Shown one piece after another: positions 51,453 through 60,269 of a stretch of DNA of 64,000 nucleotides. How positions within the stretch are numbered: the stretch's first letter is position 1; each line of letters opens with the position of its first letter. Under the pieces are notes generated by a model. The model saw only the letters and a program-made list of their open reading frames with translations, had not been told where the DNA came from and did no database searches. Position numbers and translations under genes: made by a program. The DNA lies in assembly GCF_018069875.1 (NCBI RefSeq), contig NZ_JAGQDF010000006.1:62001-126000 (forward strand), in the 5' to 3' direction. Source of the DNA: Ideonella alba (GTDB lineage Bacteria > Pseudomonadota > Gammaproteobacteria > Burkholderiales > Burkholderiaceae_C).

Positions 51453-52241
51453 GTGATCAGCGCCCTCCCCAGTTCATCGGGGCATCCCCAGCCTGTGGGA
51501 CAGGCTGGCGCTGCACTGTCGCCCGTGCGCCACGACCTGGTGGTGCTGTGCGCGACCGAGGCGCTGCTGGTCGTCGACAAGCCCCCCGGTCTGCTGGTGC
51601 ACCGCAGCGGCCTGGACGCCCACGAGACCGACACCGTGCTCGACCGCCTGCGCCCCGCGTGGGGCCCGCTGTCGCCGGTGCACCGGCTGGACAAGGGCAC
51701 CTCGGGCGTGCTGGTGCTGGCCCGCCAGGCCGATGCCGCCCGGGCGCTGGGCCAGGCCTTCGAGACCGGCCAGTGCCGCAAGCGCTACCTGGCGCTGGTG
51801 CGCGGCTGGCCGGCGGATGAATGGTCCGTCGACCACCCGCTGGCGCGCGACCCCGAACGCCCCAGCCTTGGCCAGCCGATGCTGGATGCCTGCACGCGGG
51901 GCCGCACGCTGGCGCGGGCCGAGTGGCCGCTGTCCACCCGGCCGGGCTTCGACGGCACCCGCGTCGCGCTGGTCGAGGCCTGGCCGGAAACCGGACGGCG
52001 CCACCAGATCCGCCGCCACCTGAAGCACCTGGGCCATCCGCTGATCGGCGACAGCACGCATGGCAAAGGGCCGCTGAACCGCGCGCTGGCCGACTGGCTG
52101 GGGGTGCAGCGGCTGTGGCTGCATGCGCTGTCGCTGGCCGTCCCGGCCCTGGACGACTGGCCGGCGCAGCAGTGGCTGGCCGCGGCCGGTCCGGAGTGGA
52201 AGTCCCTGCCCGACCTGGGCGCGGCCGTACCGCCACAATAG
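51453..52241 (+). CDS. truC: tRNA pseudouridine synthase C (TruC, RluA family)
   Basis: The product is 262 aa from a GTG at 51453; the start is uncertain (GTG 51411 and 51525 are also in frame). The catalytic motif VHRLDKGTSGVLVLAR holds the active Asp, and the TruC-type block GRRHQIRRHLKHLGHPLIGD with THGKGPLNR separates it from RluA-D. It makes pseudouridine 65 in tRNAs. LVVDKPPGLLVHRSG is the substrate-side signature. Its end lies 37 bases before rarD, on the same strand. Confidence 0.87.
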   Translation: MISALPSSSGHPQPVGQAGAALSPVRHDLVVLCATEALLVVDKPPGLLVHRSGLDAHETDTVLDRLRPAWGPLSPVHRLDKGTSGVLVLARQADAARALGQAFETGQCRKRYLALVRGWPADEWSVDHPLARDPERPSLGQPMLDACTRGRTLARAEWPLSTRPGFDGTRVALVEAWPETGRRHQIRRHLKHLGHPLIGDSTHGKGPLNRALADWLGVQRLWLHALSLAVPALDDWPAQQWLAAAGPEWKSLPDLGAAVPPQ

Positions 52242-52278
52242 GGGCCCGTTGTTCTGCCGCCGACCTTGCGGCCTGCCC

Positions 52279-53121
52279 ATGCCGCCCGGTCTGCTGAGTG
52301 CCGCCACCGCCTACATCATCTGGGGCCTCTTTCCGCTGTACTTCCACCGCCTGGCCTCGGTGCCGCCACTGGAGATGGTGGGCCACCGCTCGGTCTGGTC
52401 GCTGGTGATGGTGCTGGGCCTGCTGGTCTGGCAGCGGCGCTGGGCCTGGCTGCGCCAGCTGACGCCCAGGGCCATGGGGGCCTTTGCCGCCAGCACCGCG
52501 CTGCTGGCCGCCAACTGGCTGCTCTATGTGTGGGCGGTGCAGCAGGGCCGCGTGCTCGAAGCCAGCCTGGGCTACTTCATCAACCCGCTGTTCAACGTGC
52601 TGCTGGGCATGGTGGTGCTGGGCGAGCGCCCCAAGCCGATGCAGTGGGTGGCCGTGGCCATGGCCGGCCTGGGCGTGCTGTGGCTGGGCTGGACGGCCGG
52701 CGCGCCGCCCTGGATCGCGCTGGGGCTAGCGGCCAGCTTTGGCCTGTACGGCCTGCTGCGCAAGACGGCGCCGCTGGGTGCGGTGGAAGGCCTGGCGCTG
52801 GAAACCATGCTGCTGGCGCCGCTGGCCGTGCCGGCGTTGGCCTGGCTGGTGGCCAGCGGCGGCGCACCCCACGCGCCCGCCGACTGGTTCTGGCTGGTGC
52901 TGGCCGGCCCGCTGACCGCCGTGCCGCTGCTGCTGTTCGCCCACGGCGCGCGGCAGATCACGCTGGCCACTCTGGGCCTGCTGCAGTACCTGGGCCCGTC
53001 GATCCAGTTCATGCTGGGCCTGTGGGTCTTCCACGAGCCGCTGCAGCCGGCGCGGCTGCTGGGGTTCGGCCTGATCTGGGCGGCGCTGGCGGTCTACACC
53101 GCGGCGGCCTGGCGGCGCTGA
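52279..53121 (+). CDS. rarD: RarD/EamA-family transporter
   Basis: The product is 280 aa with about ten TM segments and two EamA repeats. The start at 52279 (MPPGLLSAATAYIIWGLFPLYF) matches the RarD N-terminus. Typical blocks are EMVGHRSVWSLV, NWLLYVWAVQQGRVLEASLGY and FINPLFNVLLGMVVLGERP. RarD proteins are inner-membrane permeases linked to chloramphenicol sensitivity. The natural substrate is unknown. Confidence 0.9.
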   Translation: MPPGLLSAATAYIIWGLFPLYFHRLASVPPLEMVGHRSVWSLVMVLGLLVWQRRWAWLRQLTPRAMGAFAASTALLAANWLLYVWAVQQGRVLEASLGYFINPLFNVLLGMVVLGERPKPMQWVAVAMAGLGVLWLGWTAGAPPWIALGLAASFGLYGLLRKTAPLGAVEGLALETMLLAPLAVPALAWLVASGGAPHAPADWFWLVLAGPLTAVPLLLFAHGARQITLATLGLLQYLGPSIQFMLGLWVFHEPLQPARLLGFGLIWAALAVYTAAAWRR

Positions 53122-53152
53122 TCGTCACGCAGCGCCGGTCTGGCGGCGCTGA

Positions 53153-53872
53153 TCAGCGTGCGGCCGCCGCCGGCTCGCGGTAGGCCGCGAACACATCGCG
53201 CAGCGCCGCCGCGGCCGGCGCCTGGGCCAGCGAGCGGGCCAGCTCCTGCAGGTGGCGGCGCATCTCGGACGCCGCGCGCGCCGGCGGCCCGCTGGCCAGC
53301 GCCTCGACCAGGTCCTCGTGCCGGTGCGCCACGCAGCCCGGGTGGCCGTGGCGCTGGTAAAGCATGATCAGCAGCGAGGTGATCGGCAGCAACTCGTCGA
53401 TCCAGCGCAGGAAGACCGGGTTGCCGCCCAGCGCCGCCAGTTCACGGTGGAACTGGCCCGACAGCCGCACCGCGGTGGCGTGGTCGCCGCGCTGCAGCGC
53501 CTGGGCCTCGGCCGCCACCAAGGCGCGCAGGGCCGCCAGTTGCGCGGGTGTGAGCCGGCCCGCCAGCTGGCGCGCGATCTCGCATTCCACCACCTGACGC
53601 GCCGCGAACACCGATGCCGCCTGCGCCAGGTCGGGCTGCGGCACCTGGGCGCCACGGTTGTGCTGCAGCTCGATCACCTGGTCGGCCGCCAGGCGCTGCA
53701 AGGCCTGGCGCACCACGGTGCGTGAGACGCCAAAGCTCTCGGCCAGTTCTTCTTCGCGCAGGCGCAGGCCGGGCGCCAGGCGGTGCTCGACGATCGCCTG
53801 GTAGATGCCCTGGTAGACCCGGTCGGTGGCGGTGTCGGCCGACCGCTCCCGCCTCAGCCGCGTCGCCGCCAC
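53153..53872 (-). CDS. GntR-family (FadR/FCD subfamily) transcriptional regulator
   Basis: The product is 239 aa from a GTG at 53872, overlapping the end of the permease gene by 19 bases. The N-terminal winged helix spans about 12-75 (VYQGIYQAIVEHRLAPGLRL, LAESFGVSRTVVRQALQRLA). The C-terminal FCD effector domain spans about 85-220, with metal-ligand histidines likely in SGQFHRELA and VAHRHEDLVEAL. It is the last gene of the ABC transporter operon and probably controls it, and the divergent racemase gene, through the TGTATGCAA motifs near 58021 and 58169. Confidence 0.88.
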   Translation of the reverse strand: MAATRLRRERSADTATDRVYQGIYQAIVEHRLAPGLRLREEELAESFGVSRTVVRQALQRLAADQVIELQHNRGAQVPQPDLAQAASVFAARQVVECEIARQLAGRLTPAQLAALRALVAAEAQALQRGDHATAVRLSGQFHRELAALGGNPVFLRWIDELLPITSLLIMLYQRHGHPGCVAHRHEDLVEALASGPPARAASEMRRHLQELARSLAQAPAAAALRDVFAAYREPAAAAR

Positions 53873-54732
53873 AGCGCCACCAGGGCCAGGCTCAGGCCCA
53901 TCACGGCGAAGGAGATGGCCGTGGTCACCGTGCCCAGCGCATAGATGACCGGCGTGGTCACCGTGGTCGTCAGGCCCTGCAGCTCCAGCGGCAGGGTGTT
54001 GAGGTCGCCCATGGCCTGCGAGCTGCGCGCGATCTCGTCCCAGCTGAGCGTGAAGCCGAACATGCCGATGCCCACCAGGCTGGGCGCGATCAGCGGCAGC
54101 ACCACATGGCGCTGGGTCTGCCAGGCACTGGCGCCCAGGTCGCGCGCCGCCTCTTCGTAGGCCGGGTTGAAGCGGTTGAAGATCGCGAACATGATCAGCA
54201 GGCCGAAGGGCAGAGTCCAGGTCAGCTGCGCGCCCAGGCCCGAGCTGAACATGCCCAGCGTGGTGGTGAAGCCCTCCAGCGCCTCGGGCGCCCAGGCTTC
54301 CAGCGCCCACTTCACGCCGCCATCCAGCAGCCGGAACATCAGCCCGATGCCCAACGACACGATGATGCTGGGCATGATCAGGCTGGCCACCACCACGTAG
54401 AACAGCGGCGTGCCGCCGGGCAGGCGCTTGCGGTAGGCCAGGCCGGCCAGCAGCGACAGCAGCACCGTCAGCGCCATCACCACCGTGCCCAGCAGCAGTG
54501 AGCGTCGCAGCGCGGCGCCGATGTCGATCACGCCGATGCCCTCCCACAGCTGGCGGAACCAGTGCAGCGACCAGCCGCGCATCGGGAAGGTCAGGCCGCC
54601 CTCGGGGCCCTGGAAGCTCAGCACCACGATGGCCAGCATCGGCCCGTAGAGGAACAGCACGAAGGCGACGAACACCACGGCCAGAGGCCAGAAGCCGGGG
54701 GCGCGCGGTTCGCGGCGAGCGGCGCTGGCCAT
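53854..54732 (-). CDS. ABC transporter permease, PotC/PotI type
   Basis: The product is 292 aa with six TM segments. The EAA loop is YEEAARDLGASAWQTQRHVVLPLI. TM1 (FWPLAVVFVAFVLFLYGPML) and the long first periplasmic loop fit the second permease of polyamine-type importers. It starts 2 bases after the partner permease's stop, implying coupled translation. The substrate is discussed under the binding protein. Confidence 0.9.
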   Translation of the reverse strand: MASAARREPRAPGFWPLAVVFVAFVLFLYGPMLAIVVLSFQGPEGGLTFPMRGWSLHWFRQLWEGIGVIDIGAALRRSLLLGTVVMALTVLLSLLAGLAYRKRLPGGTPLFYVVVASLIMPSIIVSLGIGLMFRLLDGGVKWALEAWAPEALEGFTTTLGMFSSGLGAQLTWTLPFGLLIMFAIFNRFNPAYEEAARDLGASAWQTQRHVVLPLIAPSLVGIGMFGFTLSWDEIARSSQAMGDLNTLPLELQGLTTTVTTPVIYALGTVTTAISFAVMGLSLALVALWRRRG

Positions 54733-54734
54733 GC

Positions 54735-55631
54735 TCAGAGCTCCCGCCGCAGGTCGACCAGGCGCAGCAGCGCCACGATCATCATCAGCACCACCGCCAG
54801 CAGGATCACCGCATTCGCGGCCGCCAGCGGAAACTGCAGGTAGCTGGTCTGCACCTGGATGATCTTGCCCACCGAGGCGATCTGCTGTCCGCCCATCACG
54901 CCCACGGTGACGAAGTCACCCATCACCAGCGCCAGCACGAAGATCGAGCCGATGATCAGCCCGGTGCGCGACAGCGGCAGCACCACATGCCAGACGGTCT
55001 GCCAGGTGCTGGCGCCGTTGTCGCGCGCGGCCTCGATCAGGCTGCGGTCGATGCGCATCATCGAGTTGAAGACTGGCACGATCATGAACATCGTGTACAG
55101 GTGCACGAAGGCCAGCACCACCGAGAACTCCGAGAACAGCAGCCACTCCAGCGGCGCGTCCACCAGACCCGCGGCCTGCAGGCCCTGGTTGACCAGGCCG
55201 TGGCGGCCCAGCAGCGGCACCCACGAGATCATGCGGATCACATTGCTGGTCCAGAAGGGCACGGTGCAGACGATGAACAGCAGCGTCTGCATCCACTGGC
55301 TGCGCACATGAAAGGCCAGGAAGTAGGCGATCGCAAAGCCCAGCACCGCGGTGATGGCCCAGGTCAGCAGACTGAAGCGCAGCGTCGAGCCATAGGTCTT
55401 GAGGGTGACGCACAGGTCCTCGCCCGACGTGACCAGGCTGCTGCCGCAGCCGCGGAACACGTCCAGGTAGTTCTGCGCGCTGAAGGCCGGGATCAGTTCG
55501 TAGTCGGTGGCCTGCCAGAAGCTGACCGCGACGATCAGCCCCAGCGGCACGACGAAGAAGACCACGAACACCGCCGCCAGCGGGGCCGCCTGCAGCCACG
55601 CCAGCACGGAGGAGTTCGGGGCCTTCGACAT
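54735..55631 (-). CDS. ABC transporter permease, PotB/PotH type
   Basis: The product is 298 aa. The ATG at 55631 (MSKAPNSSVLAWL) follows the binding-protein stop by 13 bases. Six TM segments, the first being LAAVFVVFFVVPLGLIVAV, and an EAA loop IEAARDNGASTWQTVWHVVLPLS. The family motif WTSNVIRMISWVPLLG is typical of PotB/PotH. It pairs with the PotC-like permease downstream. Confidence 0.9.
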   Translation of the reverse strand: MSKAPNSSVLAWLQAAPLAAVFVVFFVVPLGLIVAVSFWQATDYELIPAFSAQNYLDVFRGCGSSLVTSGEDLCVTLKTYGSTLRFSLLTWAITAVLGFAIAYFLAFHVRSQWMQTLLFIVCTVPFWTSNVIRMISWVPLLGRHGLVNQGLQAAGLVDAPLEWLLFSEFSVVLAFVHLYTMFMIVPVFNSMMRIDRSLIEAARDNGASTWQTVWHVVLPLSRTGLIIGSIFVLALVMGDFVTVGVMGGQQIASVGKIIQVQTSYLQFPLAAANAVILLAVVLMMIVALLRLVDLRREL

Positions 55632-55644
55632 CACGGCGCGGTGC

Positions 55645-56943
55645 TCAGGCAGCGACGAACTCGTTCCACTTCTGCACCATGTACGCGTTCTCGTCCATGA
55701 TGGCGTTCCAGCAGGCGATGCCGCCCATGCGCTGCTCGTAGCTGCCGCCGTCGCGCACCGCGCCCACCTTGGCCAGCACGTCGCCGTTGGGCGACAGGAT
55801 GTCCTTGGTGGCGGCCTTGCCCTCCATCCAGTAGGCCCACTCGTAGGCCTCCATCTTGGCCTTGGCAGTCTCCAGCACCGCACTGTAGTAGCCCTGGCGG
55901 TTCAGGTAGGCGCCGGCCCAGCCGTCAAGGAACCAGTTGATGAACTCGTAGACGCCATCGGCCTTGCGGCCGGTCACGGTCTTGGGCACGCCGAAGCCGG
56001 CGGCCCAGGCGCGGTAGCCCTCCTTCAGCGGCTGGAACACGCAGGGGATGCCCTTGGTGCGCACCGCGGTGACGGCCGGGCTCCACATCGACTGGATCAC
56101 CACCTCGCCCGAGGCCATCAGGTTGACCGACTCGTTGAAGTCCTTCCAGAGGCTGCGGAACTGGCCGGCCTTCTTGGCCTCGATCAGGGTCTTGATCGTC
56201 AGGTCGATCTCGGCCTTGGTCATGTTGCCCTTGTCGGGGTACTTGTACAGGCCCATGGCCTCGACCACCATCGCCGCGTCCATGATGCCGATCGAGGGGA
56301 TGTTCAGGATCGCCGCCTTGCCCTTGAACTCGGGGTTGAGCAGTTCCTTCCAGCTCTCGATCGGGCGCTTGATCAGGTCGGGCCGGATGCCCAGCGTGTC
56401 GGCGTTGTAGACCGTGGGAATCAGGGTCATGAACTGGGTGGGCTCCTTGGCGAAGTCCTTGGCCGTGGGGTTGGCCACGTACATCACCTTCTTCGGGGCC
56501 GTGCCCTGGTCACCCACCTTCTTGCCGGCCACCTCGCCCTTGGTGAACAGGGTGGTGATCTTGTCGGCGTTCTTGATGCGCCGGGTGTCGATGCCCAGCA
56601 GGTTGCCAGTGGGCAGGATCTTCTTGAGCGAGAAGTACTCGGTGTCGATCAGGTCGAAGCTGTTGGGCGCGGTGACCGCGCGCTTGGTGACGTCGTCGGT
56701 CGTGACCGGGATGTACTGGATCTTGATGCCGGTGTCGGCCTCGAACTTCTCGGCGATCTTCTTGTCCTGGTTCACCGCGGTGCCCAGGTAGCGCAGCGTG
56801 ATCTTCTCCTGCGCATGGACGAAGGGGAAACCGGTGATGCCGGTGGCCGCCACGCCAACACTGGCGGCCTGGCGCAGAAAGCCGCGGCGGTCGCCGGCGG
56901 CAGGGGCTTCGGGCTTCTCGGGGGTGGGATCGATCGCGCTCAT
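55645..56943 (-). CDS. Tat-exported solute-binding protein of a polyamine-type ABC importer
   Basis: The product is 432 aa. The N-terminus carries a twin-arginine signal: RRGFLRQAA at 19-27, then ASVGVAATGITGFPFVHA. The mature protein has the PotD/family-1 fold (ITLRYLGTAVNQDKKIAEKFE, DLIDTEYFSLKKIL, GIRPDLIKRPIESWKELLN, VVIQSMWSPAVTAVRTKGI). Tat export suggests that it folds before secretion. The ligand could be a polyamine or another nitrogen compound. The racemase gene beside the operon hints at hydantoin- or amino-acid-derived substrates. Confidence 0.87.
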   Translation of the reverse strand: MSAIDPTPEKPEAPAAGDRRGFLRQAASVGVAATGITGFPFVHAQEKITLRYLGTAVNQDKKIAEKFEADTGIKIQYIPVTTDDVTKRAVTAPNSFDLIDTEYFSLKKILPTGNLLGIDTRRIKNADKITTLFTKGEVAGKKVGDQGTAPKKVMYVANPTAKDFAKEPTQFMTLIPTVYNADTLGIRPDLIKRPIESWKELLNPEFKGKAAILNIPSIGIMDAAMVVEAMGLYKYPDKGNMTKAEIDLTIKTLIEAKKAGQFRSLWKDFNESVNLMASGEVVIQSMWSPAVTAVRTKGIPCVFQPLKEGYRAWAAGFGVPKTVTGRKADGVYEFINWFLDGWAGAYLNRQGYYSAVLETAKAKMEAYEWAYWMEGKAATKDILSPNGDVLAKVGAVRDGGSYEQRMGGIACWNAIMDENAYMVQKWNEFVAA

Positions 56944-56988
56944 GGCAGGCTCCTCGTGGCGTGGTGGTGGACGGGATGGGTAGAGTGC

Positions 56989-58011
56989 TCAGCCCACCAG
57001 CAGGTGGGCGTCGGCCTCATGCCAGCGCAGGCTCAGGCGCTGGCCGGGTTCCAGGGGTTGGCGGTGGTACAGGTCGTCGGGCAGGCTGGCCACCCAGGCC
57101 GGCGGCGTGGCCTCGTCGTCGGCCTCGTCCGTGGCGGGCTGGTCGCCCGGGGGGACCAGGTGGACCAGCACCTGCTGGCCCTGGTACTCCACGGCCCGCA
57201 CCTGCACGGCCAGTCCGTTCTCTTCAGGTGCGGCCAGCGTGCAGCGGTCGCTGCGCACCGCGATGCGCCCCCCGGGCGTGGCGAACACGTTGTGGGCGCC
57301 GATGAAGCGGGCAACGAACTCGGTGCGCGGGCGCTCGAAGACCTCGCGCGGCGGCCCGGCCTGCTCGATGCGGCCGTGGTTCATCACCACCACCAGGTCG
57401 GCCAGCGCCATCGCCTCTTCCTGCGAGTGGGTCACATGGACGAAGGTCATGCCCAGTTCGCGGTGCCAGCGCTGCAGCTCGGCCCGCATGCGGATGCGCA
57501 GGAAGGGGTCGAGCGCCGACAGCGGCTCGTCCAGCAGCAGCACGCGCGGGCGGGTCATCAGCGCGCGCGCCAGCGCCACGCGCTGCTGCTGACCGCCGGA
57601 GAGCGCCGCGGGCAGGCGCTGCGCGTAGGGCTGCATCGCCACCAGGTCCAGCAGCGCACGCGCCTGGGCCAGCCGCTCCTCGCGCGCCACGCCCTTCATG
57701 CGGGCGCTGAAGGCCACGTTGTCCAGCACGCTCAGGTGCGGGAACAGCGCATAGCTCTGGAACATCATCGCCGTGCCGCGCTCGGCCGGCGACAAGGGCG
57801 TGATGTCGCGACCGCCCAGCAGCACCTGACCGGCGGTGGGCTGCTCATGGCCGGCGATCATGCGCAGCGTCGAGGTCTTGCCGCAGCCCGACGGCCCCAG
57901 CAGGCAGCAATAGGCGCCGGCGGGCATCGCCAGGTCGATGCCGGCCACCGCCACGGCCTCGCCGTAGTGCTTGCTCAGGCCGGTCAGGGCCAGGTCGGTG
58001 GGCTCACTCAT
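56989..58011 (-). CDS. ABC transporter ATP-binding protein, PotA type
   Basis: The product is 340 aa. Walker [10 protein letters not shown], signature [15 protein letters not shown], Walker B VLLLDEPLSALD, and the switch His in VTHSQEE. The C-terminal TOBE-type domain (about 240-340) is regulatory. It is the first gene of the operon (ATPase, binding protein, two permeases, GntR), 45 bases before the binding-protein gene. The promoter region is shared with the divergent racemase gene. Confidence 0.92.
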   Translation of the reverse strand: MSEPTDLALTGLSKHYGEAVAVAGIDLAMPAGAYCCLLGPSGCGKTSTLRMIAGHEQPTAGQVLLGGRDITPLSPAERGTAMMFQSYALFPHLSVLDNVAFSARMKGVAREERLAQARALLDLVAMQPYAQRLPAALSGGQQQRVALARALMTRPRVLLLDEPLSALDPFLRIRMRAELQRWHRELGMTFVHVTHSQEEAMALADLVVVMNHGRIEQAGPPREVFERPRTEFVARFIGAHNVFATPGGRIAVRSDRCTLAAPEENGLAVQVRAVEYQGQQVLVHLVPPGDQPATDEADDEATPPAWVASLPDDLYHRQPLEPGQRLSLRWHEADAHLLVG

Positions 58012-58020
58012 GCCGCGGCG

Positions 58021-58177
58021 TGTATGCAATGCATGTGCCAAGTCCCACCACACCGCCGCCACCTGCGGCCCGTCTCTTGCAGCAGTGCTGCCAGACATGG
58101 CGCGGGGCGGATCGATGCACCAGCATCTGGCGCCGCGCACCAAAGTCCGCCGGATCACCCCGCCGTTTTGTATGCAA
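58021..58177. promoter_or_regulatory. Divergent promoter region with two TGTATGCAA repeats (candidate GntR operators)
   Basis: TGTATGCAA occurs at 58021-58029, 10 bases from the ATPase start, and again at 58169-58177, 12 bases from the racemase start. The first is extended to ATGCAATGCAT, a short palindrome. FCD-type GntR regulators bind short TNGTATNCNA-like palindromes, and a gene for one ends this operon. Each copy sits where a bound repressor would cover a ribosome-binding site or promoter. Confidence 0.55.
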
Positions 58178-58188
58178 AGCGCACCAAC

Positions 58189-58920
58189 ATGAACCTGCTG
58201 CTGATCAACCCCAACACCACCGCCAGCATGACCCGCTCGATGGCCGAGGCCGCCCGCCGCGTGGCCCGGCCCGACACCCGCATCACCGCGGTCCAGCCCA
58301 GCTTCGGGCCGGTGTCGATCGAGGGCCACCATGACGAGGTGATCGCCGCGGCCGGCGTGCTGGAACAGGTGCGGCAGGCCGGCACGGGGGCAGACGCGGT
58401 GGTCCTGGCCTGCTTTGGCGACCCCGGCCTGGACGCCGCCCGCGAGGCCACCGAGGCGCCGGTGCTGGGCATCGCCGAGGCGGCCTTCCATGCGGCGTCC
58501 TTCGTCAGCACCGGCTTCTCCGTCGTGACCACGCTGGTGCGCACCTGCGTGATCGCCGAGCACCTGGTGCTGAAGTACGGCTACGAGCGCCGCTGCCGCG
58601 GCGTGCACGGCACCGACATCCCGGTGCTGGCGCTGGAGGAGGACGACGGCCTGGCCTGCGTGCCGGCCCTGGAGGACGCCTGCCGCGCCGCCCTGGCGCG
58701 CGACCGCAGCGGCGCGATCGTGCTGGGCTGCGGCGGCATGGCGTCCGTCAGCGCCGAATTGCAGCGCCGCCTGGGGGTGCCGGTGATCGATGGCGTGGCG
58801 GCGGCCGTGGTGCTGGCCGAGGCGCTGGTGCAGTTGGGCTTGCGAACCAGCAAGCAGGGCGACTACGCGACCCCGCTGCCCAAGCGCTACCTCGGCTGGG
58901 CCGGCGCGCTGGGCTGGTGA
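58189..58920 (+). CDS. Hydantoin/aspartate-glutamate racemase family protein
   Basis: The product is 243 aa, a full-length member. The N-terminus LLLINPNTTASMTRSM is the hydantoin racemase signature, and the two catalytic cysteines lie in LACFGDPGLD and LGCGGMAS. Cofactor-independent racemisation would convert D- and L-5-monosubstituted hydantoins or acidic amino acids. It is divergent from a GntR-controlled ABC importer, which suggests uptake and racemisation of one substrate class. No hydantoinase or carbamoylase gene is in the window. Confidence 0.87.
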   Translation: MNLLLINPNTTASMTRSMAEAARRVARPDTRITAVQPSFGPVSIEGHHDEVIAAAGVLEQVRQAGTGADAVVLACFGDPGLDAAREATEAPVLGIAEAAFHAASFVSTGFSVVTTLVRTCVIAEHLVLKYGYERRCRGVHGTDIPVLALEEDDGLACVPALEDACRAALARDRSGAIVLGCGGMASVSAELQRRLGVPVIDGVAAAVVLAEALVQLGLRTSKQGDYATPLPKRYLGWAGALGW

Positions 58921-58930
58921 GGACCAGCGC

Positions 58931-59155
58931 TCAGCGCTGGCTGTGGCAGACCGCGGGCACCGCGTATTCGCGGCCGACCACGGCGCGGGCGTAGAGGTAG
59001 TTCTCGCGGGCGCGCTCGCTCAGCGCGTCCAGGTCCACATGGCCCTCGGCGTCGCAGGGAAAAGCCATGGCGCGGCCCTGGTGGAACAGCGACTGGAAGC
59101 GCAGCTCGAAGCCCGCGTCGGCGGGCAGCGTCTGGCTCTGGTAGGCGTGGTGCAC
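58931..59155 (-). CDS. Small conserved-looking hypothetical protein
   Basis: The product is 74 aa from a GTG at 59155 with AGGAGA 6 bases upstream. The sequence is balanced and soluble: FQSLFHQGRAMAFPCDAEGH, VDLDALSERARENYLYARAV, and a C-terminal Cys (AVCHSQR). Short proteins of this style, with a DALSERARxNYLYAR helix, occur widely next to unrelated genes in Burkholderiales. No function is known to me. Confidence 0.7.
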   Translation of the reverse strand: MHHAYQSQTLPADAGFELRFQSLFHQGRAMAFPCDAEGHVDLDALSERARENYLYARAVVGREYAVPAVCHSQR

Positions 59156-59288
59156 GGCGATCTCCTGGAATGCACGGTCACCATGCTGCGCCGATGGGCC
59201 CGACGGCGCAGCCGGAGAACACCGGCTTGCACTGTCGGCGCCTGGCGCCGTGCCTTGTCAGAAAACGCCTGACGGGCTCGCTCGGTTG

Positions 59289-60191
59289 TCAGCGGCGCAG
59301 GCGCCGCGCGCCTTCCACCACCGCCAGCACCGCCGCGCCAGCCACCACGCCGAACAGGCCGTCCAGCACCCAGGTGGCGTGGTCGCCCAGCGGCCAGGCG
59401 TGCAGCAAGGCGTGGTGCAGGCTCTCCCAGCCGTGCAGCGCGATGCCGCCGCCGACCAGGAACATCGCCACCGTGCCGACCACCGCCAGGGCCTTCATCA
59501 GCCAGGGGGCGAAAGCCAGCAGGCCGCCGCCCAGCCCGCGCAGCAGGCGCGAGAGCGCCCCGTCGCCGGTGCGCCGCTGCCAGTGCAGGCCCAGGTCGTC
59601 GAGCTTGACGATGCCCGCCACCAGGCCGTAGACGCCCACCGTCATCAGCACCGCGATGCCCGAGAGCACCAGCACCCGGGTCAGCATGGGCTCGCCGGCC
59701 ACCGTGCCCAGCGCGATGACGATGATCTCGGCCGAGAGGATGAAATCGGTGCGGATCGCCCCCTTCACCCGCTCCTGCTCGAGCGTGGCCAGGTCCACCG
59801 CGGTGTCGGCCACGTGGGCGCGGAGTTCGGCGTCATGGGCCTCGGCCTCGTCGTGGTGCAGCCAGCGGTGGGCCAGCTTCTCCACCCCCTCGAAGCACAG
59901 GTACAGGCCGCCGATCATCAGCAGCGGCGTGATCGCCCAGGGCAGGAAGGCGCTGATCGCCAGCGCCAGCGGCACCAGGATGGCCTTGTTGATCAGCGAC
60001 CCCCGCGCCACCGCCAGCACCACCGGGATCTCGCGCTCGGCGGCGAAGCCGGTGACCTGCTGGGCGTTGAGCGCCAGGTCGTCACCCAGCACCCCGGCGG
60101 TCTTCTTGGCGGCGACCCGGCTGAGCAGGGCCACGTCGTCCAGGACGGTGGCGATGTCGTCGATCAGGGCAAACAAGCTGGCGGCAGGCAT
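59289..60191 (-). CDS. DUF808 (YedI-like) membrane protein
   Basis: The product is 300 aa. The start at 60191 (MPAASLFALIDDIATVLDDVALL) matches the family start. Conserved blocks are KTAGVLGDDLALNAQQVTG, EREIPVVLAVARGSLINKAI and LLMIGGLYLCFEGVEKL, followed by five to seven TM segments (LVLSGIAVLMTVGVYGLVAG, ALAVVGTVAMFLVGGGIAL). Inner-membrane location. The function is unknown in all members. Confidence 0.88.
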   Translation of the reverse strand: MPAASLFALIDDIATVLDDVALLSRVAAKKTAGVLGDDLALNAQQVTGFAAEREIPVVLAVARGSLINKAILVPLALAISAFLPWAITPLLMIGGLYLCFEGVEKLAHRWLHHDEAEAHDAELRAHVADTAVDLATLEQERVKGAIRTDFILSAEIIVIALGTVAGEPMLTRVLVLSGIAVLMTVGVYGLVAGIVKLDDLGLHWQRRTGDGALSRLLRGLGGGLLAFAPWLMKALAVVGTVAMFLVGGGIALHGWESLHHALLHAWPLGDHATWVLDGLFGVVAGAAVLAVVEGARRLRR

Positions 60192-60269
60192 GGCCTGACG
60201 ATAGCCTATCGCTGCGGTCCACAAGACCCCACCCGCCACCCGGGTCCACCCACTCTGGAGAATGCCACC

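Noticed and set aside
55507-58920. Plus-strand open frame of 1137 codons
   Set aside because: Only its last 243 codons, from 58189, are a real gene (the racemase). The rest is antisense to the ABC transporter operon.
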